From positions 124,001 through 188,000 of the forward strand of contig NZ_BAABHD010000003.1 of assembly GCF_039541915.1 (NCBI RefSeq): 64,000 nt of DNA, written 5' to 3'. This DNA is from Nibrella saemangeumensis. Lineage in GTDB: Bacteria; Bacteroidota; Bacteroidia; Cytophagales; Spirosomataceae. This document shows, one piece after another, positions 1-6,936 of this stretch (its first letter is position 1; the number at the start of each line of letters is the position of its first letter). The translations under genes were made by a program, and so were the position numbers. A model generated the notes under the pieces. That model saw only the letters and a program-made list of their open reading frames with translations, was not told the DNA's origin and ran no database searches.

Positions 1-95
1 GCAAAATGGGGCACGTTACCGTGATGGATACCGACCTGGAACGGCTGCGGCAGAAGGTCGCGGAGGTAAAACAGTGTGTGCGGGTGGTATCTTAG
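1..95 (+). CDS. purK: PurK C-terminus (partial, 5' end outside window)
   Basis: Reading from base 3, a 30-codon tail runs to TAG at 93-95. It starts KMGHVTVMDTD and continues with a helix-like LERLRQKVAEVK stretch. The GKMGHVT(V/I) segment followed by a short helix is the usual end of N5-carboxyaminoimidazole ribonucleotide synthase, the ATP-grasp enzyme that carboxylates AIR in purine synthesis. Only the last 30 residues are visible, so the call rests on this one motif. A strong inverted repeat begins two bases after the stop and probably ends the transcript. Confidence 0.7.
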   Translation, partial: KMGHVTVMDTDLERLRQKVAEVKQCVRVVS

Positions 96-96
96 T

Positions 97-192
97 GTTT
101 TTGTCCTGCTGACGCAGGAAGCATCTTAAGGGTTGGTCTACACATAAGATGCTTCCTGCGTCAGCAGGACAAAAACCTCAGCAGGACAAAAG
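97..192. repeat. 32-bp perfect inverted repeat plus a partial third copy
   Basis: Bases 97-128 and 145-176 are perfect reverse complements (32 bp) around a 16-base loop. Each arm contains a smaller palindromic core, CCTGCTGACGCAGG. The right arm's end (TCAGCAGGACAAAA) is repeated once more at 178-191. The element sits exactly between two convergent genes, purK and the FAH hydrolase, so it can act as a bidirectional terminator. Its length and internal core look more like a dispersed REP/BIME-type repeat than a simple terminator. Confidence 0.8.
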
Positions 193-1032
193 CTACTGAA
201 CAACCGTATTTTCCAGCGCTCCTACCCCGTCAATGGTAATCCGAACCACATCGCCGGGCTGTAAGGTGAAATTGTCAGGAGGAACGATACCCGTACCGGT
301 CATCAGGTAGCAGCCGTGAGGAAAGGACAGCTCACGGAACAGGAACGAGGCCAGTTCGTCATGTTTCCGCTTCATACGGTCAATGCGGATGCTTTCATCG
401 AAAGCGGGTTGGCCATCCCGCAAAATCTGCAGCCGGATGGTCGTATCAGAAGGAATTGGCTCCTGCGGTATATACAGGCAGGGGCCGATGGCGGCACTAC
501 CGTCGTAGGTCTTGGCCTGGGGCAGGTACAAAGGGTTCTCGCCTTCGATGTCGCGGGAGCTCATGTCGTTGCCGCAGGTGTAACCCACAATTTTCCCCGA
601 ACTGGTAATAAACAGGGTCAGCTCCGGCTCCGGCACATTCCAGTTTGAATCCTTCCGAAGCCGCACCGCATCGCCCGAACCAACGGCCCGCGCTGCGGTA
701 GATTTGAAGAACAATTCAGGCCGCTCGGCATCATACACCCGCTCGTAAAAATCTCCACCCCCGGCATCTTTCGATTCCTCCATGCGGGCGTTACGGCTAC
801 GGAGATAGGTTACCCCCGAGGCCCAGATTTCCTGCTGGCCGATGGGCGGCATGAGTTCCTGCTCCGTCCAGCGCCGGTACTCGTCGGAAGCGGCCGTGGA
901 AAGGACTTCGCGTTGCAGAAAGTCGTGAAGGTTGTCTTCATTGACCAGGTAATCCCAGTCGTCAGATGGGGCGCGGAAGAAACGGGAATCGTGCTCAACC
1001 ACAATGCCGGAGCGGGTTCTATAGAGTTTCAT
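193..1032 (-). CDS. Fumarylacetoacetate hydrolase (FAH) family protein
   Basis: This 279-residue protein belongs to the FAH superfamily, metal-dependent enzymes that hydrolyse or hydrate 2-keto acids such as 2-keto-3-deoxy sugar acids or fumarylpyruvate. The N-terminal third (about 1-100) is the variable cap region. The catalytic FAH domain follows, with the acidic metal ligands in VPEPELTLF (residues 133-141, E135 and E137), the GNDMSSRD segment near 154-161, and the lysine of PQAKTYDGS at 174. The TGTG segment near the end matches the family's substrate loop. Length is typical of bacterial single-domain members related to sugar-acid dehydratases and hydrolases. It stands alone, so the substrate cannot be deduced. 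ATG at 1030-1032 is the natural start. Confidence 0.85.
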   Translation of the reverse strand: MKLYRTRSGIVVEHDSRFFRAPSDDWDYLVNEDNLHDFLQREVLSTAASDEYRRWTEQELMPPIGQQEIWASGVTYLRSRNARMEESKDAGGGDFYERVYDAERPELFFKSTAARAVGSGDAVRLRKDSNWNVPEPELTLFITSSGKIVGYTCGNDMSSRDIEGENPLYLPQAKTYDGSAAIGPCLYIPQEPIPSDTTIRLQILRDGQPAFDESIRIDRMKRKHDELASFLFRELSFPHGCYLMTGTGIVPPDNFTLQPGDVVRITIDGVGALENTVVQ

Positions 1033-1080
1033 ACCCGGTAAAGAAATTTTTTATTTTTTTTTACCATAACTGAACCTTTC

Positions 1081-1096
1081 ATCGTAATATTGCGAT
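1081..1096. promoter_or_regulatory. Putative ArsR operator upstream of arsR
   Basis: ATCGTAATATTGCGAT is a 16-bp palindrome with one mismatched pair, the shape of ArsR/SmtB operators. It contains TAATATTG (1085-1092), one base from the Bacteroidota -7 element TAnnTTTG, so bound repressor could block RNA polymerase. A closely related palindrome lies at 1513-1528. No clear -33 TTG is seen. It lies 71 bases before arsR. Confidence 0.6.
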
Positions 1097-1167
1097 ATAA
1101 TAATCGAGACACTAATACATACTAGGTATTTAACAAAATCCGGCTGCTTTGCCAGCCGGGACAAAGG

Positions 1168-1494
1168 ATGGGCGTTACGAAAACGGAAGTATTTACGGCG
1201 GAACAGAACCGCATCGCCGATCTGGCCAAAGCGCTGGCGCACCCGGCGCGGGTAGCCATTCTGCAGCATCTGATTGCGACCAAAAGCTGCGTTTGCGGAG
1301 ATTTGGTCGATGAACTACCCATTGCGCAGGCTACTGTGTCGCAGCACCTGAAAGAGTTGAGCCGGGTTGGCCTGATCAAAGGCAGCGTCAACCCGCCACG
1401 GGTATGTTATTGCATCAACGAACCCGTATGGGAAGAGGCAAAAGCGACATTGGGAGCTTTTTTGGACGCCTTCACCGGTAATACCTGTTGCTGA
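1168..1494 (+). CDS. arsR: ArsR-family metalloregulator of the arsenic cluster
   Basis: A 108-residue winged-helix repressor of the ArsR/SmtB family, which leaves its operator when As(III) or a metal binds cysteine thiolates. The N-terminal helix (AKALAHPARVAIL, 20-32) is typical. The sensor motif CVCGDLVDEL has C41 and C43, matching the ELCVCDL site of arsenic-responsive ArsR. The recognition helix is around QATVSQHLKEL (54-64). Extra cysteines occur at 80, 82, 107 and 108; the paired CC terminus echoes the CC pairs of the micropeptide downstream. It heads the arsenic cluster, and palindromes that fit its operator lie before it and before the next gene. Autoregulation is inferred from these sites. 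Confidence 0.9.
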   Translation: MGVTKTEVFTAEQNRIADLAKALAHPARVAILQHLIATKSCVCGDLVDELPIAQATVSQHLKELSRVGLIKGSVNPPRVCYCINEPVWEEAKATLGAFLDAFTGNTCC

Positions 1495-1512
1495 TTTTTT
1501 TTGCCCTTATTT

Positions 1513-1528
1513 ATCGTAAAATTACGAT
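1513..1528. promoter_or_regulatory. Second ArsR-type operator, upstream of the Cys-rich micropeptide
   Basis: ATCGTAAAATTACGAT is a 16-bp near-perfect palindrome sharing the outer half-sites ATCGTAA and ACGAT with the site at 1081-1096. It lies 18 bases after the arsR stop and 44 bases before the micropeptide ATG. This suggests a separate, ArsR-controlled promoter for the downstream genes. The AT-rich stretch after it (GAAATTTTTG near 1538-1547) could hold the -7 box but matches the consensus imperfectly. Confidence 0.6.
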
Positions 1529-1571
1529 GACGTTGTACGAAATTTTTGTTTTACCTGTAAATTGATAAACC

Positions 1572-1667
1572 ATGAACAACGAGAATTGCTGCGAACAAGG
1601 CTGCTGCACCCCTGAGTGCTGCGGTGGTGCTATCTGCGACTGTTGCGGTGACAGCCCGTGCTGTTAA
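1572..1667 (+). CDS. 31-residue cysteine-rich micropeptide, metallothionein-like
   Basis: A small ORF with ATG at 1572 and TAA at 1665-1667. Eleven of its 31 residues are cysteine (positions 6, 7, 11, 12, 16, 17, 22, 24, 25, 30, 31): four CC pairs in a roughly five-residue rhythm, plus one CDCC. The rest is mainly Asn, Glu, Gly, Pro and Asp, with no hydrophobic core, so the peptide should be soluble and folded only around metal or As(III). It lies between arsR and arsN2, after an ArsR-type palindrome and before a strong terminator, so it may be made as a short abundant mRNA. Inferred role: cytosolic As(III) or metal buffering or delivery to ArsM or ArsR. I recognise no named family. Thiol content, context and signals argue against a chance ORF. 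Confidence 0.75.
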   Translation: MNNENCCEQGCCTPECCGGAICDCCGDSPCC

Positions 1668-1677
1668 GCCCGATTAC

Positions 1678-1710
1678 GGGAAGATTACGGGAGTGTAATC
1701 TTCCCTTTTT
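1678..1710 (+). terminator. Intrinsic terminator after the micropeptide
   Basis: GGGAAGATTAC (1678-1688) pairs perfectly with GTAATCTTCCC (1695-1705) around a six-base loop and is followed by TTTTT. The terminator starts ten bases after the micropeptide stop and precedes arsN2 by 36 bases. It would either isolate the micropeptide mRNA or cut expression of arsN2-arsM-arsC-arsO to read-through level. Confidence 0.85.
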
Positions 1711-1745
1711 CTAAAACTTCAACCTTCTTATCCCTATTAACCTGT

Positions 1746-2183
1746 ATGGCTATCCACATAAAACCCGCTCAACCTGACCACCAGCCTACGGTATCGGCGC
1801 TTTTAGAGTCTGTTCAGCTCCCTGTCAACGATTTACCTACTGGCCTGCCGGGCTTTATTGTCGCCCTGGATGACGAACGCCTGATTGGCTCTGCCGGCGT
1901 TGAATCCTTTGAAAGCATCGGACTGCTTCGTTCAGTAGCCGTCGACCCTGACTACCGCGACCACAAACTGGGCCGCCGGCTCGTCGATGCCGTTCTGGAG
2001 ACTGCCCGACAACAAGGCGTTCGGGAGGCTTACCTGATCACCACCACCGCCGACCAATACTTTGAGCGATACGGCTTTGAACGCGTTGAGCGCAACACCG
2101 TTCCATCGCCGGTAGCCGCTACACAGCAGTTCAGCCAGCTTTGCCCGGCCTCAGCTGTCGTCATGAAGAAATCATTAGTTTAA
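1746..2183 (+). CDS. arsN2: ArsN2-type GNAT N-acetyltransferase
   Basis: A 145-residue single-domain GNAT acetyltransferase. The acetyl-CoA pyrophosphate loop is seen in LLRSVAVDPDYRDHKLGRRL (about 65-84). The C-terminal part has the ArsN2 pattern: LITTTADQYFERYGFERVER, a proline, then a QFSQLCPASAVVMKKS end. Members of this group sit in arsenic operons, and related ArsN1 enzymes acetylate the amino group of arsenical antibiotics such as arsinothricin. The substrate of ArsN2 is less settled. The early GLPGF segment (about 35-39) is also typical. It follows the terminator at 1678-1710 and precedes arsM by 33 bases. Confidence 0.85.
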   Translation: MAIHIKPAQPDHQPTVSALLESVQLPVNDLPTGLPGFIVALDDERLIGSAGVESFESIGLLRSVAVDPDYRDHKLGRRLVDAVLETARQQGVREAYLITTTADQYFERYGFERVERNTVPSPVAATQQFSQLCPASAVVMKKSLV

Positions 2184-2216
2184 ACCTTATCTATTCACAC
2201 CAAAACAACCTTTCAT

Positions 2217-3062
2217 ATGGCAACGTCCACAGAACTCAAAGAAATCGTTAAGCAGAAGTACAGCGAAATCGCGCAAAGCGAACCATCCTCCGGCCCGGTC
2301 ACCAGTTGCGGCTGCGGCTGTAGCTCCGAAGCCAGCGTACCAACCTCCTGCTGCAGCCCGGCTACGGACCTGCTGGAAGGTATTCAGATGGCCGAAAGCT
2401 ACCAGAACATGGAAGGCTATGTTTCTGGCGCCGACCTTGGCCTCGGCTGCGGTCTGCCGACGCAGTTTGCCCAGATCAAACCCGGCGACGTGGTGGTTGA
2501 CCTTGGCTCGGGTGCCGGCAACGACTGCTTTGTTGCCCGCGCCGAAACGGGCGAAACCGGCCGCGTAATTGGCCTCGACTTTACCGAAAAAATGGTCAGC
2601 CGCGCCCGCCAGAACGCCGAAGCGCTTGGCTACACCAACGTGGAATTTGTGCTCGGTGACATTGAAACCATGCCCCTGCCCAACAATCTGGCCGATGTCG
2701 TTGTCAGCAACTGCGTGATGAACCTGGTACCGAACAAGCGGAAAGCGTTTGAGGAGACATACCGGATTCTGAAGCCCGGTGGTCACTTCAGCGTATCGGA
2801 TATTGTGCTGGAAGGCGATCTGCCGGAGGGGCTGCAACGTGATGCCGAACTGTATGCCGGTTGCGTTTCCGGCGCTATTCAACTGACAGATTATCTGGCG
2901 GTGGTTGACGAAGCCGGATTCCGGAACATCCGGCTTCAGAAGAAACGGGAAATTCATCTGCCCGAAGACGTCCTGCGAAACTACCTCAGCGAAGCCGACA
3001 TTCAGGCCTATCGTGAGGAAGGTAAAGGAATTTTCAGCGTAACAGTTTATGCCGAAAAGTAA
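2217..3062 (+). CDS. arsM: Arsenite S-adenosylmethionine methyltransferase
   Basis: This 281-residue cytosolic enzyme methylates As(III) stepwise with SAM to methylated, partly volatile species. The SAM-binding motif is VVVDLGSGAGNDCF (92-105). Three cysteines sit where ArsM binds arsenic: C78 in GLGCG, C166 in SNCVMNL and C216 in YAGCVSGA. An N-terminal Cys cluster (C31, C33, C35, then C45-C46) is also present, as in many ArsM proteins. The post-motif helix ETYRILKPGGHFSVSDI is the usual class I methyltransferase segment. Length fits the family. It lies in the ars cluster 25 bases before arsC, so arsenate reduction and methylation are likely coupled. Confidence 0.93.
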   Translation: MATSTELKEIVKQKYSEIAQSEPSSGPVTSCGCGCSSEASVPTSCCSPATDLLEGIQMAESYQNMEGYVSGADLGLGCGLPTQFAQIKPGDVVVDLGSGAGNDCFVARAETGETGRVIGLDFTEKMVSRARQNAEALGYTNVEFVLGDIETMPLPNNLADVVVSNCVMNLVPNKRKAFEETYRILKPGGHFSVSDIVLEGDLPEGLQRDAELYAGCVSGAIQLTDYLAVVDEAGFRNIRLQKKREIHLPEDVLRNYLSEADIQAYREEGKGIFSVTVYAEK

Positions 3063-3087
3063 ACCTGCTGATTCAATCTAAACACGC

Positions 3088-3501
3088 ATGAATATTCTGG
3101 TCCTTTGTACGGGCAATTCCTGCCGCAGCCAAATCGCTCACGGCTATCTGCAACACTTCGCCGGTGACCGCGCTACGGTGTACAGCGCCGGGGTAGAAAC
3201 CCACGGTCTTAATCCCAGGGCGGTAACGGTCATGGCCGAAGACGGCATCGACATCGCACAGCATACCTCAAACCACGTGGACGAGTACCAGCATGTGGAT
3301 TTCGATTTTGTCATTACCGTCTGCGATAACGCCCGGGAGCGCTGCCCGTACTTTCCTTCGACCGCGCAGACGTTTCATTATAACTTTCCCGACCCGGCTA
3401 AGGCTACGGGGACACCGGACGAGATAATGGACCAGTTCAGGGCCGTGCGAGACCAGATTAAGCAGTATAGCCGGCAATTTGTTAACGAGTATATGTCGTA
3501 A
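3088..3501 (+). CDS. arsC: Arsenate reductase, thioredoxin-coupled LMW-phosphatase type
   Basis: A 137-residue low-molecular-weight phosphatase-fold protein that reduces As(V) to As(III). The phosphate-binding loop is CTGNSCRSQ (C7 to Q15), giving the nucleophile C7 and the loop residues C12 and R13. The redox pair C79 and C86 in VCDNARERC corresponds to the second and third catalytic cysteines of pI258-type ArsC, which relay the disulfide to thioredoxin. The acid D102 in FPDPAKATG fits the general acid position. These three cysteines distinguish it from plain tyrosine phosphatases. It lies between arsM and the arsO-like gene, all on the same strand with gaps of about 25 bases. Confidence 0.92.
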   Translation: MNILVLCTGNSCRSQIAHGYLQHFAGDRATVYSAGVETHGLNPRAVTVMAEDGIDIAQHTSNHVDEYQHVDFDFVITVCDNARERCPYFPSTAQTFHYNFPDPAKATGTPDEIMDQFRAVRDQIKQYSRQFVNEYMS

Positions 3502-3525
3502 CTACCAACTACGGAATAGCTCAGC

Positions 3526-4605
3526 ATGAATGCTCACAGGCACTTTGATACCATTATCATCGGCGGTGGCCAGTCCGGACTGGCTACCGCTTACCACCTG
3601 CGCCGGTACACCAGCAACTACCTGATTCTGGACAACCAGCCGCAGCCGGGCGGTGCCTGGCAACACGGCTGGGATTCGCTGCGGCTGTTTTCGCCCGCCG
3701 AAGCCAGTTCGCTACCCGGCTGGCTCATGCCGTCGGCCCAGGAGGGCTTTCCTACCCGCCTTGAGGTAATCACTTACCTGACGCAGTATGAAAAACGGTA
3801 CAACCTTCCCGTTCTGCGTCCGGTGCAGGTAGAAACGGTGGAACACCACGAAGATATGTTTGTACTGCACACCAACCAGGGCGAGTACAGAACCCGAACG
3901 CTAATCTGCGCGACAGGTAACTGGAGCAATCCCTACTGGCCTTACTACCCCGGTCAGGAGCTGTTCAGCGGCACACAACTGCACTCTGCCCAGTACCGCT
4001 CACCCGATGAATTCCGGGGCAAAAAGGTCCTGATTGTCGGGGCCGGCAATTCGGCCGCCCAGATTCTAGCCGAAGTATCCCGTGTAGCTACTACCCAATG
4101 GGTGACGCTGGACGAGCCCAACTTTCTGCCCGATGAGGTTGATGGCCGGCAGCTGTTTCAGGCGGCTACTGCCCGGTATAATGCCGCCCAACAGGATGGG
4201 TCTGCCCCACCGCCGGGCGGGTTGGAGACTATTGTGATGGTCCCCAGCGTAAAGGAGGCTCGCGAGCGCGATGTACTGCACGCCCGCCGGCCATTCATTA
4301 GCTTACTTCCTGATGGCGTCGTCTGGCCGGATGGTACGCCGGAGACTATTGATGCGATTATCTGGTGTACAGGGTTTCGGCCGGCACTGCACTTCCTGAG
4401 ACCGCTGGGCGTCGTAGAAGAGGATGGCAAGGTAGCTACGGAAGGTACCAGAGCCAGTCGCCAGCCCGGCTTATGGCTGGTCGGCTACGGCGGCTGGACG
4501 GGCTTCGCTTCCGCCACGCTGATTGGCGTCAACCGCTCGGCGCGGCAAACGGCCGGTGAGGTGAATGAATATCTGCAAAAGCAGGCCGCGCCTACAACTG
4601 ATTAG
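3526..4605 (+). CDS. arsO: ArsO-like flavin-dependent monooxygenase
   Basis: A 359-residue FAD/NAD(P)H-binding monooxygenase. The first dinucleotide fold is IIIGGGQSGLATAYHLRR (about 10-27), the second VLIVGAGNSAAQILAEV (about 168-184). A late CTGFRP segment is typical of flavoprotein monooxygenases of the YUCCA/Baeyer-Villiger group. ArsO homologues occur in arsenic operons; their chemistry is only partly known and may involve oxidising organic or trivalent arsenicals. The position 25 bases after arsC supports the ArsO name. The last 14 bases overlap the 3' end of the convergent araC-type gene. Confidence 0.8.
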   Translation: MNAHRHFDTIIIGGGQSGLATAYHLRRYTSNYLILDNQPQPGGAWQHGWDSLRLFSPAEASSLPGWLMPSAQEGFPTRLEVITYLTQYEKRYNLPVLRPVQVETVEHHEDMFVLHTNQGEYRTRTLICATGNWSNPYWPYYPGQELFSGTQLHSAQYRSPDEFRGKKVLIVGAGNSAAQILAEVSRVATTQWVTLDEPNFLPDEVDGRQLFQAATARYNAAQQDGSAPPPGGLETIVMVPSVKEARERDVLHARRPFISLLPDGVVWPDGTPETIDAIIWCTGFRPALHFLRPLGVVEEDGKVATEGTRASRQPGLWLVGYGGWTGFASATLIGVNRSARQTAGEVNEYLQKQAAPTTD

Positions 4606-5434
4606 CGGATTTAAACTGCTTGGGCGTCTGGCCTATGTACTTTTTGAAATACTTAACGAAATGGGACGGGTCGCCAAAACTGAGCTGGTAGGCGATTTCG
4701 GAGATGGTATGGTCGGTATGCAACAGGTACCGCTTCGACTCCAGGATTACCTGCTCCGCAATAAGCTCACTCGCTTTCTTTCCGCTGACCCGCCGGCAGA
4801 TGGCATTTAGGTTTTGCGGGGATACGCCGAGTTGACAGGCGTATTCATATACCCGCTGCGAAATGGGTCCACCCGGTTTCCGGAGCAGACTCAGGAACTT
4901 CCGGAATAGCTGTTCGCTGCCGGCCGCGACCGTCGCTACTGCTTTCCGGTTCTGGAGTAAACGCGCAAACAACACCTGCAACAGCCCCTGCAGCACTACC
5001 TGCGAATGAGGAGTAGGGTTCAGGTACTCTTTTTCAATTTCGAGCAGCAGCAGATGCACGTCGGCCCCGACACTCAGCGAAATTTCCTGCTCCAGTTCCT
5101 TCAACAGATTGAACAGATGCGCGTCGTGAATGGCGTGTACCCATTCCTCCTTAAACAGCACGGCAAACCCTTTCGGAACTCCGGTAAACTGCCAGCAGTG
5201 TAACTGCCCCGGCTTCAGCACATACGCCGTCGGCGGAGCAACCTGGAAAGGCTCGGCATCGAGCCAGTGAAAGCCGGCTCCCTCAAACAACACGATTATC
5301 TCGTAGTAGTTGTCATGCTTATGCGGCCGGGTGCGCTTAATGAGCTCCTTAAACCGTGACACCTTGAAGAGCTTGTCCGGCTCAAGCTTATTTTTCACCT
5401 CAAACGATGATGCGGTAACGGTAAGTGGCTGCAT
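4592..5434 (-). CDS. AraC-family transcriptional regulator with cupin sensor domain
   Basis: A 280-residue regulator. The N-terminal half is a cupin-type sensor with KHDNYYEIIVLFEGAGFHWL at about 37-56. The C-terminal 100 residues hold the paired AraC helix-turn-helix, with SQRVYEYACQLGVSPQNLNAI near 190-210 and SEIAYQLSFGDPSHFVKYFKKYIGQTPKQF near 245-274. It is transcribed divergently from the TolC-RND-adaptor operon starting at 5572, the usual arrangement for a local activator responding to the pump's substrate. That link is inference from layout. Its 3' end overlaps the arsO-like gene by 14 bases on the opposite strand. Confidence 0.88.
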   Translation of the reverse strand: MQPLTVTASSFEVKNKLEPDKLFKVSRFKELIKRTRPHKHDNYYEIIVLFEGAGFHWLDAEPFQVAPPTAYVLKPGQLHCWQFTGVPKGFAVLFKEEWVHAIHDAHLFNLLKELEQEISLSVGADVHLLLLEIEKEYLNPTPHSQVVLQGLLQVLFARLLQNRKAVATVAAGSEQLFRKFLSLLRKPGGPISQRVYEYACQLGVSPQNLNAICRRVSGKKASELIAEQVILESKRYLLHTDHTISEIAYQLSFGDPSHFVKYFKKYIGQTPKQFKSANQL

Positions 5435-5512
5435 ACGGGAATGTGCTACGTGCGTTTTTCAAAAATACCAAACAAACCTTTCTTTTTACCATGGTCGGCC
5501 GGTGAACTGGCT

Positions 5513-5520
5513 TATTTTTG
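5513..5520 (+). promoter_or_regulatory. Bacteroidota -7 element of the efflux operon
   Basis: TATTTTTG matches TAnnTTTG exactly, 52 bases before the ATG at 5572. No perfect -33 TTG is seen. The match argues against translation starting at the in-frame TTG at 5518, which would lie inside the promoter. Confidence 0.5.
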
Positions 5521-5571
5521 TCTGTATTTAAAAAGAAACCACAAACCTGTATCTCCTCTATTTTGCTTCTG

Positions 5572-6933
5572 ATGACTCCGCAGTACCTCTGCCGGATTAT
5601 AGGGCTGCTGTTGCTTTCGGGCTCCGTAGCCGCCCAATCAGCAACCCAGTTACAAACGCTGCTGCAACAGGCTGAAAAACGATACCCGTCGCTGAACGCC
5701 AAACGATACGAAGCCGACGCCACCCGGCAGCAGACGAACGTCCTGAAGACCTCGCTCCTGCCGTCGCTGGATGCCACGGCACAGGCCAATCTGGCTACCT
5801 ACAATAACCTCACCGGCATGTTTTACCCGGCCGGTTTGCTGCCGATTAGCGGTCCGCCTTCCACGGGTAATAATGCGCAGCCAGTTGCCGGCAGTGCTGC
5901 CAGCTTCCTCATGAACTGGTCGCCGTTTACGTTCGGGTACCTCGATAGCCGGATGGCCGTGGCCGAAGCCGAATTGGCAGTGAAGCTGGCCGAAGGGTCT
6001 GATGAGCGGCTGCGCATTGTAGCTAGCGTAGCCAAAGCCTACCTGGATGCCCTTCTGCAACAGGAACTGGCCCGGCTGGCCGGGCGTAATACCGCCCGCG
6101 CCGACTCGCTGCTCCGGCAGGTACGAACGCTGGTCCGGCAGGGCCTTCGTCCCGAACTGGACACAGCCCTGGTCCGGTCAGAGCTAATCCGCGCGGAAGT
6201 CGAGCAAATCAACGCCCAGGCCGCAGCCGACCAGGCCCGCCTGACGCTGGCAGAGTGGATCGCTACCCCTGACACTACCTTTGCCCTGACCGACACCCAG
6301 TTGCTAGCCAGATTACCCCGCACCCAGCCGGCAGCGAATACCGACCTGCATCCCGCCGAGCAAATCGGCAAGACGCAGGTTGATCTGGAACTGGCGCGAA
6401 GAACGCAGATTCGCCGGTCGTACCTGCCCCGGCTTACCTTCTGGGGCACAACCTACGCCCGTGGCTCCGGCATCGATTACCGGGGTGAAGTGAATACGTG
6501 GGAAGGGCTGGCCTTTAGCCGGTTCAACTACGGTGCCGGTGTTCACCTAACAGTCCCCCTGCTCCGGGCCGCCGAACGCACGGCCCTGCTGTCGCAGCAG
6601 GATTTTCGGCGTCAGGCGGCCGCCGAGCGGCTCAACCAGACCCGGCTCACGCTGGATGGTCAGCGCCGGTCGGCCGCGCTGCTCCGGCAGCAGACCGAAC
6701 AGGTAGCCCGGCGACTGCCGCTTCAGGTGCAGGCTGCGCAACAGGCGTATACGGCCCTGCAGGTTCGGTACCAGACCGGGCTGGTCAGCCTCACCGACGT
6801 TATCCAGACGCAATACGCGCTGCTCAAGGCCGAAAGTGACAATCAGGTGGCTACGCTGGCCGTTTGGCGGGCATTGCTGCTCGAAGCTTACGCCAGGGGC
6901 GACCTGTCTTATTTTTTACAAGCTCTTGACTAA
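5572..6933 (+). CDS. TolC-family outer membrane efflux protein
   Basis: Reading from ATG 5572 gives 453 residues with a clear signal peptide (CRIIGLLLLSGSVAAQS) cleaved before about residue 21. The rest is long amphipathic helices with the two internally similar halves of the OEP/TolC fold. The C-terminal segment around RYQTGLVSLTDVIQTQYALL is the usual second-repeat signature. It forms the outer membrane channel of a tripartite pump. An in-frame TTG at 5518 would extend it but lies in the -7 box. The stop is three bases before the RND start, so the two are translationally coupled. Confidence 0.87.
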   Translation: MTPQYLCRIIGLLLLSGSVAAQSATQLQTLLQQAEKRYPSLNAKRYEADATRQQTNVLKTSLLPSLDATAQANLATYNNLTGMFYPAGLLPISGPPSTGNNAQPVAGSAASFLMNWSPFTFGYLDSRMAVAEAELAVKLAEGSDERLRIVASVAKAYLDALLQQELARLAGRNTARADSLLRQVRTLVRQGLRPELDTALVRSELIRAEVEQINAQAAADQARLTLAEWIATPDTTFALTDTQLLARLPRTQPAANTDLHPAEQIGKTQVDLELARRTQIRRSYLPRLTFWGTTYARGSGIDYRGEVNTWEGLAFSRFNYGAGVHLTVPLLRAAERTALLSQQDFRRQAAAERLNQTRLTLDGQRRSAALLRQQTEQVARRLPLQVQAAQQAYTALQVRYQTGLVSLTDVIQTQYALLKAESDNQVATLAVWRALLLEAYARGDLSYFLQALD

Positions 6934-6936
6934 CGC

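Noticed and set aside
2187..2957. Long antisense reading over arsM (256 codons)
   Set aside because: It mirrors arsM codon bias on the other strand; its translation is low-complexity and matches no family, while arsM motifs are complete.
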